Shown here piece after piece: positions 1-8,597 of a stretch of 64,000 bases of DNA. Position numbers and translations under genes: made by a program. The DNA comes from Symbiodinium natans (taxonomy: Eukaryota > Sar > Dinophyceae > Suessiales > Symbiodiniaceae), in assembly GCA_905221605.1 (NCBI GenBank), contig CAJNDS010000219.1:124001-188000 (forward strand). The letters are read 5' to 3'. The notes beneath the pieces are model-generated. The model ran no database searches, was not told the origin of the DNA, and saw only the letters and a list, made by a program, of their open reading frames with translations. Numbering within the stretch: the stretch's first letter is position 1; every line of letters starts with the position of its first letter.

Positions 1-2580
1 TCAGGTGTTGATCGATGACCGCCGTTGTCTACAGCCTGGATGGGAACACCCCACACAAAGCCGCACCGATGAAGTTTTGGAGGTTTCAGCGGTCGAGGTC
101 GTGTAGGAGTGCTACGGCTACAGCCCTCCCACCATCTTGTTGTACCGGCTACAGGCTACAACGAGAGTTGTTCAATGTTCGGCTGATTCGACTTTGCCCC
201 TCGATCATGGCTTGCGCACCGCCATCCTTTGTTCCTTCTCAGAACCCGGCCCCTTTTCTTGGATCTAGAGGATGCCTGTGCCCGAAACCCCAAACGCTAC
301 CCCAAGCCCTGAAATAGAAGCCAGAAGCACTACTGAAGCCACGAATGAGGATCCCCCCCCCCCCCCCAAAAAAGGAGCCATATTCTAGCCTTCCCCCTCC
401 CCCCCCGCCCTTATCCTGGTGCTCATAGCCCAGGCTGGTGGCGTGGTCTCACCGAGGATCGGCAGGGCTCCTCTTTGCCTGCTCAGAGCTTCATAACTTT
501 GATGAATCATAGTTTAAAGGTAGCTTTCAAGGTCATATTTATGAAGAGTTAACAAAATGTAGACAGTCCTGGGTTCCAGGCGGCCCGCTATGAATGCGAA
601 AATTCATGATATTCGAAAGGGTCAGCGGGTGTAATAGAAGGATCGTGTTGATAAATTTTGATCTTCTTGGCATCTGTATATGCATATACGAATATAAAAG
701 TACATATATATATAATATGCTACCCGCCCCCCACCCTCCCCCTCGCGTGCACCTACTTGTTTCGGATCTTGCACACGTGCGTTGAACCAAAAGCTGTTTA
801 AGGTGAGCTAATGTAGTACAGACTCTGCTGGCACGCTCCACGATTGCTTTTGGCACGAAATTCGCGAAGACGATTGAATTTCGAAAGGCCTTCGCCGGGA
901 CTGCAAGTTACTTGTAGAACTTGTTCATGTTTGGGTGCACAGTTCAACACACCCAAGCCAGCGATCTTCATTTTCAAGACAATGCTGCACTGTGCAAGGA
1001 TGTATTTTAATTATTGCTTGTGAGCAGCAATGGCCAATCAGGACGCCGTGCGGAATGCGTCGACACGTGTGACTTACATCTTATAGAGCTATTAGGCATA
1101 GTAGTTCCCCACTCAATGTTTGCTGTCAAGAATCTCCTCCGATCAGCAAAACCTACAAATGGTGCTTACTCGGAAGAAAATGACAGACCATTGCTGGACC
1201 ACTGGTTAAATTTTCGTCGGATGTTGGATATGTATTGAAGTCATCTCTCAATCAGGAAAAGGAGGGCCCCGGGAATTCTTTATGAAAAAAGGCAAGGTCG
1301 TCGACTTCCTAGTAGCTTGAGATAAAGGGCATGACAGAGTTCCTCAGGCTCTTAAAATGACTGAAGAGACCTCCTTCCCCCCCCTTCCAATTGTTGTCCT
1401 CTTGAAGGGCACATAGTCATCGTGGGAAAGGGCAGAGAGGAGCCACGGCAAGCATCACAGAAGCTGAGCGCCTGGCCCTTAGGGGTCGTTAGGGGACTTA
1501 ATGTTGCCTTGCTCGTTCCTTGTTTTGCGTGTTACTCGGTCCTCGTTAGGATCCTGTATTGTAATGTGTAGCCAACCATACGACAACCCAAGCCGTGAAC
1601 TGCAATACTCACTAGCGAACCAAAGCTGTTCAGTCAAACCTTAAAGCTAAGCTACCACCACCCGACGCCCCACCCCACCCCAAAAACAAAGAAGCACAGC
1701 AACTCTCAAACCGATGTTTCGCACAGGAGATGGTGCTCGAGAAGCTTCGCAGCGTGAACCCGGACTTTAAGATCCAGCCCCTGGACACCATGCGGATGTT
1801 TTAAATTTCGCTCAAGTTTTGTTTTATCCCATGCAAAGATGGTATGCCCTTGGATGGGTCGTGAGGGTCCCTGGCGGCCATACAAGGTTGTTCGGGGGGT
1901 AACCTCCCCCAAATTCATGGAGGTCTGTGGGGAGTGGGGGTGGAACCCTTTTTGGGGACCGTCAAAGGGTTCAAAATGGGTGTTGTGCGAGACTTGCGCG
2001 AGATTACGGGGAGCAAGGGAGCTAACTGAATTGAAGTTAACTGAAGCCATGTGAAGCTAGCTGAAGCGAACTGAAGCTATTTGAAGCTATCTGAAGCTGG
2101 CTGAAGGTTCATTGACGGTTTACAGCCGGCGGACATCATTGCGGCAGTGCCAGCTGACTGACCGCAGCCCTCGCTTCAAAGAACCCTTCGACAAAAACTC
2201 GACAACTTCCTGTGAACAATGGAAGTGAAAGACAGGCAGACGAAGCTCGAGGCTCTTAGAGGCCCGAGTCCACTTGGCATGATATGCTGCTGGACTCCGG
2301 CAGTTGCACTCCGCACTTTCCAGGGCCTGTGCTGGCGCTGGCCGACATGCCAAAACAATTGCAGGGTTGGGTGCCGCATGAAGGCTCTGCAGTCCCCAAC
2401 GAGTCCCCAGCGAGTCCCCAAGAGCCCCCGCCAGCTCGCAGAAGCAAGGCAGAAGAGGGCCGTCTTTCTTCTAGCACATCCCTTTTTTCAGGTCTCATGG
2501 AGATGCTCCGGGTGGAGCGTCCGGAGCCCAGGATCCAGGAAGGGGGCTCCCTCCCCGTTTCTTCCCGGCACACGAGGGTA
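1..2580. other. No supported gene
   Basis: I see no reading frame here that looks clearly coding on either strand. The stretch has short poly-C runs (around 353-366 and 400-405), a TATA-rich patch near 700-718 and a short GAAGC/TGAAGCTA repeat at about 2020-2105. Open frames exist on both strands at 1706-2581, but their sense and antisense translations are equally unconvincing. Confidence 0.5.
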
Positions 2581-2584
2581 ATAT

Positions 2585-2683
2585 AGGGGTCGGAAGAATT
2601 ACTAATAGTATTCCCTTAGGGTTCCTTTATAAGTTATGCGATAATAACCCCCCCAAAGCCCTATTTTAATTCTTCAGGCCCCT
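2585..2683. mobile_element. Short TIR (MITE-like) element, single copy
   Basis: About 99 bp bounded by imperfect inverted repeats: AGGGGTCGGAAGAATTA on the left and TTAATTCTTCAGGCCCCT on the right. The inside is AT-rich with CCC and GGG boxes, in the same style as the GGGGGTTT elements elsewhere in the window, but the ends differ. It has no coding capacity. Calling it non-autonomous and mobile is inference from structure. Confidence 0.45.
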
Positions 2684-3084
2684 CTACATTACAGCCCGCT
2701 CTCTCTCCTAGGCCGGCAGCTCGTCCAGGAGCTGGCCTTACGGCGCAGGGCCCCATGGCATCTCGGAGAGGTTTCATCATCCCTTTTCCTCTGCTCAAGT
2801 TCGGATAGGATTATGGCAATGTGAAATCTGCACGACAGCATACAACTACGGCGAAATATTGCTTCTAGGAGTGGGAGTTGTGATACTCACAGCCGGTGTC
2901 GTCGCTATAATGATGGCCTGCGCCCCTGCGGAAGTGGTAACGGTCCTCATTTTGCATTGACGCCGTTCTCGTTCTTACGGTTGCCATTAGGCTATCTAAC
3001 TCTCATTCTTGCTATGGTCAGACTTTCTTTCACAGCACGAACATCAGAGAACGAAAGATCTTTCCTGACTCAACCTTCAACCCT

Positions 3085-3335
3085 AAACCCCTAAGTTCCT
3101 AAATCCCTAAACCACTAATCCCCTAAGTCCCTAAATATCCCTAAACACCAAACCCGAAATCCCTGCACCAGTTTTCTTCCTTCTCTGGCTCTTCTGCTGC
3201 GAGGCCACATCCAGGGGCCGCAGCGCTCCTGCGACGCCGGCGGCCCCGGAGTTGGATCTCCAAAAGCCTGTTGTAGGATGATGGGTTTGGGGTTTAGGGT
3301 TTGGGGTTCAGGGTTTAGGGTTTAGGGATGTGGCT
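3085..3335. repeat. Degenerate telomere-like heptamers flanking an exon
   Basis: CCCTAAA-like units (3085-3160) lie left of the candidate exon, and TTTAGGG/TTTGGGG/TTCAGGG units (3281-3330) lie right of it. The units are diverged and broken by other bases. The two sides are in opposite orientations. Confidence 0.6.
3204..3272 (+). CDS. Candidate internal exon (23 codons)
   Basis: A GC-rich frame reads ATSRGRSAPATPAAPELDLQ and on to a GTAGG donor. The acceptor is TGCTGCGAG and the exon has phase 0 at both ends (69 bp). It lies between degenerate CCCTAAA-like DNA (3085-3160) and TTTAGGG-like DNA (3282-3330), the arrangement seen around other exons here. The product is not recognised; low-complexity Ala/Pro content makes it less certain. 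Confidence 0.4.
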
Positions 3336-4302
3336 TCGAAGGACAGGCTAAGAATGGGGCGGGGATTTCTTCGCCGACAGAAGCAGGCAACGGCGGCGAC
3401 GCAGGTTTTTTGGGAGCGCACAGGCTGTGTTTTGGGCTGTGAGGAATCTGGGGCCTTGGGGAGGAGTCGAGGCGGCCTTTAGGGGGCTTCATGCCAGGGC
3501 CGCGAAGCTTAAGTGAGCAGCGCTGCTGCACCTCCTCCCGTGCCTAGAGTTGGCTGCTATATGACAGCTACTCTGGAGAGTATTTTATACCACGGGGGAT
3601 ATTTAAGGGGGAGTGTTTTTTTGGGGATTTAAGGGTAATTACGGGGGGTGCACTCGGGGGATTTCAGGGCGACGTCGATGCGCCCAGGTCAGTGGCAAGG
3701 CGGCGTGGAGGCCCACTTTGCTGTATGCCGGGTCCCTTTTTTTGCTCCTCTCTGCGAGACGATGCGAAGACAGGGTGCTGCCACGTGGGTTTTTTGCTTG
3801 CAGAGGGCCTCAAATCCTTAAGCATTGCCTGTGCTCTCGGCCTTCTCTCGCTCTTTCGCCGCTTGGTGTGCAGACAACGCGCACCTGTGCGTGCAGAGCT
3901 TAGCGCTTCCACTGCAGAGCCGCTTGAAAAGGACAAGACCTCGAGCGACCCTCTTTTCAGATCTATCCTGGGATCAGCGGAACGAAGAAGAGAAAGGAAA
4001 ACACATAAAGAAGCCATGCGTCTAGTTTGCGTACATCATGGTCCGTTTTGGGGAACCCGAAACACAAGGGCCCATGACAGAACAAGGGCACGAACATGGG
4101 CGCAGAAGTTAGGGAACCCGGCTGCATCAAAAGCCTTCTTGTGCTTTGCCTGTGCCACTTGGGCAGGGCGAGACTCTTCCGCCAGCAAGCCATCGGGCCG
4201 ATGCCGGGGCGACTCGGAGTGAGATCGCAAGAGAAAGAAAGAGGGGAGACAATATAGCATATACATATATAATATGGTCATAGAATATAACTGATATGTT
4301 TT

Positions 4303-4884
4303 ATGGATACACAGGAGTTGGAGAAGAAGAAGAAGGGGACGAGCCCTGCTAGCAAAGCACCCGGTGTCCAGTTTTCCATCTTCGGCTCCAAGCAAGAAGC
4401 GAAGAAAACCAGGAGAGTCTTGGAGGGTCTGGGGAGCCCTTTCGCTTCTTGCGCAAGCATGCAGTTACCGGCATCCCCACCGACCTCGCCAACCTCGCCA
4501 ACTGCGCCAACCTCGCCGCCACGACCACGGCGGCTGAAGGAGAGGCCTGCAGATCTCAACGGCTGTGAGGGACGCTTTCACTTCGTCCCTGCCTCAACAA
4601 CAATCAAAGAACTTCGCCTGCAGTTGCAAGTCACTCGTTTGGGTTTGCAAGACTTCAACATTTCAACTAGACACTCTGAAAAAGCAGATGTTCCTGGGTG
4701 TCGGTTAAAGTTGCATAGTTCAGTTTTGATCGGCCCCAGTGTGTGGAAAGCCGCTCTCCCTTTCCATCAGACTCTGCCAGGCTGGAAGAGGAGGAAAATC
4801 GATGGCCCCTCGGAGCATCTGAGCGTAGGCCTGATATGGGAGTTTACGAAAATAAGGGACCCCCAATATAGACCCCCAATATAG
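4303..4884 (+). CDS. Candidate coding frame, possibly interrupted by an element
   Basis: A 193-codon frame opens with an ATG and reads a lysine-rich start, a proline/threonine/serine stretch made by a 9-bp repeat (PTSPTSPTAPTSPP) and ordinary mixed sequence after that. It stops inside the GGGGGTTT-type element at 4837. If the element is left out, the same frame runs on to about 5069. The opposite strand is also open here (4720-5110), so strand is not settled. Product unknown. Confidence 0.3.
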   Translation: MDTQELEKKKKGTSPASKAPGVQFSIFGSKQEAKKTRRVLEGLGSPFASCASMQLPASPPTSPTSPTAPTSPPRPRRLKERPADLNGCEGRFHFVPASTTIKELRLQLQVTRLGLQDFNISTRHSEKADVPGCRLKLHSSVLIGPSVWKAALPFHQTLPGWKRRKIDGPSEHLSVGLIWEFTKIRDPQYRPPI

Positions 4885-5110
4885 ACCCCCAAAGGATCCC
4901 AACAAGGTACCCCTATTCTCGGAAATCTCCAGATAGTCACAGGTGTCTGGCCTCAGACCCCGCAGCAGCTTGTCCCGGCATGGCATCGCACAGTAAAGGA
5001 AACATGCATTGACCAGCTTCACTGTCATGCGCCAGACATGCTGGATTCGGTTGGATACCCTCCCTGCTAAAGCATGCCTATGCTTGCTTCTGGTTCACAT
5101 GAGCGCTGCG
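4720..5110 (-). CDS. Candidate terminal exons split by a TIR element
   Basis: On the minus strand the frame reads through MTVKLVNACFLYCAMPCRD and RGLRPDTCDY, then the element, then AYAQMLRGAIDFPPLPAWQ to a stop at 4720. Removing the element plus one GATA duplication (99 bp, a multiple of three) joins DTCDY to QAYAQML without changing frame. The boundaries fit a GA donor (GAGATT) and a CAG|G acceptor, both accepted in dinoflagellates. The plus strand is also open, so strand assignment is tentative. Product unknown. Confidence 0.45.
4837..4931. mobile_element. GGGGGTTT-TIR element, copy 1
   Basis: This 95-bp copy begins TGGGAGTTTACG and ends CGGAAATCTCCA, so the ends are inverted repeats. It is flanked by GATA on both sides (4833-4836 and 4932-4935). 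The inside shares the GGGACC, GGATCC and AAGGTACCCC boxes with the other five copies. It splits a frame that is otherwise continuous on either strand. Confidence 0.8.
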
Positions 5111-5164
5111 CCCCAATCCCCGCTGGCTCACCTAGTTTTTTTAAAGCCTCCGTTTAGACCTCAG

Positions 5165-5377
5165 GCGCCAGGCGGCGACGGCTGCGACGGCTGCGACGGC
5201 GGCGCCGCCGGTGCAGCCGGTGCGCCTCCCAAATGGGCTCAGATGTGGGCGAAAAAAGAGCAAGAAGAGACCAGAATGAATTTACAAGATCCCGAAAAAC
5301 GAGCCCAGACCTACATCGATGCTGCAAGAGTCGAAGACCGGACAGTGCAGCACCTGATGACACAAACAGCATCCTGA
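5165..5377 (+). CDS. Candidate 3'-terminal exon (70 residues)
   Basis: After a pyrimidine-containing acceptor (TTTAGACCTCAG) a phase-0 frame runs to a TGA at 5375-5377. It reads a glycine/alanine/aspartate/cysteine-rich start (GGDGCDGCDGGAAGAAG) and then ordinary helical sequence such as PPKWAQMWAKKEQEETRM and RAQTYIDAARVEDRTVQHLM. The antisense frame is arginine-rich and unconvincing. No family is recognised. Confidence 0.5.
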   Translation, partial: APGGDGCDGCDGGAAGAAGAPPKWAQMWAKKEQEETRMNLQDPEKRAQTYIDAARVEDRTVQHLMTQTAS

Positions 5378-5512
5378 TCACCCAACGAGGGCCAAGGGGA
5401 CCAAATGAGGGCTCTTGGCGCGAGTGAGTGTGTCAGGCGCAGCTCCACAAGACTGGGCAGACACCGGAGGCGCCTTTTTTCCCCCAATGGGATCGTTTGC
5501 ACAGATCACCGA

Positions 5513-5615
5513 TGGGGGTTTACGACAACAAGGGAACCCCACAATACAGACCCCCAAAATGTGGGATCCCTTCTTAATAAGGACCCCAACAAGGTCCCAA
5601 TTTCGGAAACCCCCA
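5513..5615. mobile_element. GGGGGTTT-TIR element, copy 2
   Basis: This copy of about 103 bp runs from TGGGGGTTTACGACAA to TTTCGGAAACCCCCA. It has the family's GGATCCC and GGACCCCAACAAGGT boxes. A plus-strand frame (5415-5657) reads through it with no stop, from GAFFPPMGSFAQITD into ICLVTTCEPLRF. Without it, a minus-strand frame joins SHVVTRQI to SVICANDPIGGKK. It therefore lies within coding-like DNA, but the coding strand is unresolved. Flanks are cGAT and aGAT. Confidence 0.8.
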
Positions 5616-5639
5616 GATATCTGTCTTGTTACGACATGT

Positions 5640-5895
5640 GAGCCCCTGAGATTCTAAGGTCCATTTGGTTCAGGAAGCTAGAAAATGCCAGGCTAAGGTT
5701 GACCATTGGGGTTGGACTCATCTCAGAGCCGGCTTGGCAGTTGAAAACAACGAAGAGCTCATCTTCAGACAAGCCATTCACTCTCTTAGCTCCCTTAAGC
5801 CCCTGTTCAGCTGTGCCATGCACTTGACCTCTAAGAACCTCCATGTCCAGGTACACGTGCCGTCCGTGGCGTTGACAGGGGGCTTCTGAACTGCA
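5640..5895 (-). CDS. Candidate exon, hypothetical protein
   Basis: A minus-strand frame reads VYLDMEVLRGQVHG, then KRVNGLSEDELFVVFNCQAG, then PTPMVNLSLAFSSFLNQMDL, with a stop near 5641. Composition is protein-like, but the plus strand (5665-5889) is open too and also looks reasonable, so strand remains uncertain. The minus reading fits the neighbouring minus-strand exons at 6127-6332 and 7019-8268. No family recognised. Confidence 0.4.
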
Positions 5896-6126
5896 CTGTG
5901 AAGAAGTCAGAGCTGCGAGGAAGATTCTAGGGAGTCTAATTGACTTGGGAAAAGTCCCATCCGCAGCATGCTAAGCTGTCTGAAGGGACATCGGGCAGCT
6001 TTGATGCACTGCAGGCTTTCCGCGGGAAAAGTCGTCACCGTCACGGCCATCATGGGACCTCGACTCAAGGCCAGTTTGCTGTGGGAGACCTTGGGTTTAG
6101 GATTTAGGGTTTAGGGTTGGTGACAC

Positions 6127-6332
6127 AAGTTGCTGTTCTGGCCACGCAAGGGGCTCAAGCGCATGGGTCTCTTGAGCGGTGGAGTCGGGATAAGACGCGG
6201 CCAGGTGGAGCAACTTGTTGACACGTGTGTCCTTGACATCGTCGGCGCCTGAGCCGTGGGGGATGACGAGTGTGAAATGTGAGCCATCGACCTGGACTTT
6301 GTGGGTTGAAACTTGCTCAATGTCGGACTGAG
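6127..6332 (-). CDS. Exon of an unidentified minus-strand gene
   Basis: Between a CTGCAG acceptor and a GTGTCA donor the minus strand reads about 68 codons, including QVSTHKVQVDGSHFTLVIP, HGSGADDVKDTRVNKLLHLA and LEPLAWPEQQL. Third positions are strongly G/C, as expected of coding DNA in this genome. A TTTAGGG-type array lies just beyond the donor (plus-strand 6097-6117). Its protein family is not recognised. Confidence 0.55.
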
Positions 6333-6427
6333 CTGCAGACATTGGCGTTCCTTATGCACCTTGAAGCCGTTGCAAAAGCCGCGGGGGCACTGACGTACGA
6401 AGAGCCCGGAGCACCCAGGCATGGAAC

Positions 6428-6482
6428 AGAGGGCCAAAGCGGCCAAAGCGGCCACAGTGGCCACAGTGGCCAAAGCGGCCAA
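6428..6482 (+). repeat. 9-bp GGCCAAAGC/GGCCACAGT minisatellite
   Basis: About six tandem copies of a 9-bp unit. Read on the plus strand from the ATG at 6421, it gives alternating AKA/ATV residues (MEQRAKAAKAATVATVAKAA), but that frame soon ends in telomere-like DNA, so I do not call a gene. Confidence 0.7.
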
Positions 6483-6608
6483 CTGCAAGGTCCGGGTGTT
6501 TAGGGTTTAGGGATGCGAAGGGTCTAGGGGTTTAATAGGAGTGCAACAGGGGTAATTTGGGGGGGTGGGAATTGGAGGGCGGTTATTTCTTTCATGGAAC
6601 TTTCTGAC

Positions 6609-6684
6609 AAAATGTGGGGGCGATGCCTTCTTAGGACCCTCCGCGCCTTCTCCCCCGCTGTCGGCACGGTCCGCGACGCCTCGA
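6609..6684 (-). CDS. Candidate small exon
   Basis: A minus-strand frame with high G/C third positions reads SRGVADRADSGGEGAEGPKK then ASPPHF. It lies between a GGCCAG acceptor and a GTCAGAAA donor. The sequence is short and low in complexity, so support is modest. It lies between stronger minus-strand exons and may belong to the same gene. Confidence 0.35.
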
Positions 6685-7018
6685 CTGGCCAAGGACGGGC
6701 CACAGGGTTTGCGACATGATGCGACACCGGAGCACCCGATGCGAACGGAGAGTTAAGGAGAGAGAGAAGCGAAGTGAAGTGAAGCTCAGCCGTATAGACT
6801 TGCATGGAGTGGTGTGCCGCTGCCCCCCCATGGGCCCCCCCCCCTCTTGAAAGGGGGGCCCCAGAACGAGGAACAAATGGCGAGCCTGCAACAGCTCTGG
6901 ACCGAGCAGCGGTGTCTTGCCAGCGGCTGAAGGTAAGGCGTGGTCCCAATAAGGGTCCTTGAGGTACTGAGGCGCGGGGTTGTAAAGAAGCAGGGGACTG
7001 AAGCTGGAGAACTATCAC

Positions 7019-7266
7019 GAAGTGTTGGCCATCGGCGGTGGTTGCACGTACAGGGCGGTTCAGGTACTCTCTCAGTCTCTTGTCCTTTTCTTTGTAAGCC
7101 CGGTTATCCCGGCCAAGGAAGAAGATGCTGGCGGGAACGTAAATGCCACCTGCAAAAAGATCGATGTGCTTTGTCAGGTTCATGAGCTTCACGGTGATCA
7201 TGTTTTCGATTTCAACTGCATGGTTGCCTGTTCCGAGAATGCGGCTCTTCTCATCAAAAGGTGCAG
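7019..7266 (-). CDS. Exon of an unidentified minus-strand gene (82 codons)
   Basis: The minus strand reads PFDEKSRILGTGNHAVEIEN, then MITVKLMNLTKHIDLFAGG, then IYVPASIFFLGRDNRAYKEK, then RLREYLNRPVRATTADGQHF, where a GTGATAG donor follows. This is convincing protein sequence with a mix of hydrophobic and charged residues. The acceptor is less sure: GTGAGAAG at 7267 fits the frame. It follows the exons at 7429-8268 on the same strand. I do not recognise the family. Confidence 0.6.
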
Positions 7267-7428
7267 CTTCTCACTGCTCTCAGCTGCCACTCTCGTAAGT
7301 AAGGTAGGCCGTTGTGTTGACTGTCTCTTGTCTCGGCTTGTCTTTGTTCGGGCAGCTTCAGTTTCGGTTTGGCGGTCCGTTTGGTGGAGGTGTTTGTTGA
7401 GCCTTAGTCTCATTCAGCAGTACAGTAC

Positions 7429-7626
7429 GGTGTTTCGGTCCATTTCTTGAATCATGTGTGCAGTAGGACTTGCTAAGTTGTTCACGCGAGAGATTGCCCT
7501 TCCTGGCAACGTTGATTGCGGAGAAGCCGCAGAAAGGCCAAAAGCTTGCGCTAGCATAGCAGCTGTCTCGGCCCAATCTCTGAAAACGGGGCTCGCATGA
7601 AGATCCACACAGCTCTCAAGCATCTC
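7429..7626 (-). CDS. Exon of the same minus-strand gene (66 codons)
   Basis: From a CACGAG acceptor to a GTACTG donor the frame is exactly 66 codons: EMLESCVDLHASPVFRDWA, ETAAMLAQAFGLSAASPQST, then ISRVNNLASPTAHMIQEMDR. It is phase 0 at both ends and follows the phase-0 end of the exon at 7774-7869. The acceptor lacks a clear pyrimidine tract, so the left edge could lie elsewhere. Product unknown. Confidence 0.5.
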
Positions 7627-7773
7627 CTCGTGCGACCTTCCACAGCATCGTTTTTCGGCTGGCCAGCATGCAAAGCATGAGGAAACAACGTAGGTCCACA
7701 AGGCCTAACCCCCAGTGTTGTGCTTGGCTTACACTTGTGAACTCGCGTGCGCACGCGTGCTGCGCCATGCTAC

Positions 7774-7869
7774 CTGGCCCTGGCCGGTTGCCCCGCCCCC
7801 CTGCTGCCTAAGGAGGGCTTTTGCGAAGAGAGGGTCGCGGGTCGGTTCCGTTTGCGAGAAGGGTCCTCG
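7774..7869 (-). CDS. Exon of the same minus-strand gene (32 codons)
   Basis: The frame reads GPFSQTEPTRDPLFAKALLR then QQGGGATGQGQ and ends at a perfect CAG|GTAGCA donor. The acceptor is GTCGAAAG. It is 96 bp, phase 0 at both ends, with very high G/C third positions. The intron before it (7870-7995) consists mostly of a GGGGGTTT-TIR element. Confidence 0.6.
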
Positions 7870-7995
7870 CTTTCGACGTCAAAATGAGACATGGGGGTTT
7901 CCAAAGATACGGGACCCCTAACATAGACCCCAAATAGTAGGATCCCCTTATAATACGGACCCCAAGAAGGTACCCCTAATTTCGGAAACACCCAC
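7870..7995 (-). other. Intron built from a TIR element
   Basis: This 126-bp intron lies between two well-supported exons. Its GT donor (7995-7994 on the minus strand, GTGGGTGTTTCC) falls at the terminus of the element, and its AG acceptor lies 22 bp past the other end. Removing it joins SVVLLPD to RGPFSQT in frame. Exact excision of element plus one ACAT would give a stop soon after, so the distal acceptor is needed. Confidence 0.6.
7893..7993. mobile_element. GGGGGTTT-TIR element, copy 3
   Basis: This 101-bp copy runs from GGGGGTTTCCAAAG to TTTCGGAAACACCC and is flanked by exact 4-bp duplications, ACAT at 7889-7892 and 7994-7997. The inside carries GGGACCCC, GGATCCCC and GGACCCCAAGAAGGTACCCC boxes. 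It forms most of the intron at 7870-7995. Confidence 0.9.
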
Positions 7996-8072
7996 ATCGG
8001 GCAACAAGACGACGCTCTTGTCGCACGCGGCTGAGGCCCGGTTGAGACGGATGTCGAGGCTTCGGTGCAGGC
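7996..8072 (-). CDS. Exon of the same minus-strand gene
   Basis: From a CCCAG acceptor the frame reads LHRSLDIRLNRASAACDKSV then VLLPD, ending where the TIR element begins. The phase matches the preceding exon (8123-8268), which ends with a lone G that completes a GGC codon. High G/C at third positions supports coding. Confidence 0.6.
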
Positions 8073-8122
8073 CTGGGCTTGGGGGACCCTACTAGCACCC
8101 CCCTCCCCCCCCCAATATGCAC

Positions 8123-8268
8123 CCCAAGTGCTTCTTTGAACATTTCCATGATGGGCTCCTTTTATGTGCCGGCGTATCTTGGCGGCGATGTTCTCCCAGG
8201 AGCCGCCGTCACCCACACGGTCCGCCACCTCCTCCTCCGCAGAGCCCAGCTCCGCCGACGTGGAGCCA
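8123..8268 (-). CDS. Exon of an unidentified minus-strand gene
   Basis: From a GTCAAAG acceptor to a GTGCAT donor the frame reads SGSTSAELGSAEEEVADRVG, then GGSWENIAAKIRRHIKGAHH. The end phase matches the next exon (7996-8072). It is the most upstream exon I can place; the start codon was not found. With 7996-8072, 7774-7869, 7429-7626 and 7019-7266 it makes a chain of at least five exons. The joined protein is not a family I recognise. Confidence 0.55.
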
Positions 8269-8597
8269 CTTTGACCAAAGCAGTGGGAGGACGTCCAAAA
8301 GGTTTGTTTTTGGCAGTGGCAGTGAGGTCGTGGGCCACAGTTGGCGGTGTTTGGAAGACCATACTTCGGTTTGCGCTGAGTGTGCACGTCTGCTGATGGT
8401 TTCTCGAACCTTTTGAATCAGCAACTTGCATGAACAGCAAACAGGTAGTGTCTTGTATCCACAGACAGAAAAAAAGAAACCATTCACCATGACACATGTC
8501 GGTTCGCTGCAACCGTGGAGCATGGTAGCAAATAGCGTTTTGGGGCTTCAGATTTAGAGACACGGACGGGCACCACGAATTTGCGACGGCAAGCCAT

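Noticed and set aside
8523-8560. Possible second spliced-leader relic upstream of the ferroportin-like gene (GTAGCAAATAGCGTTTTGGGGCTTC)
   Set aside because: It needs several gaps and mismatches to align to the leader; chance similarity is more likely.
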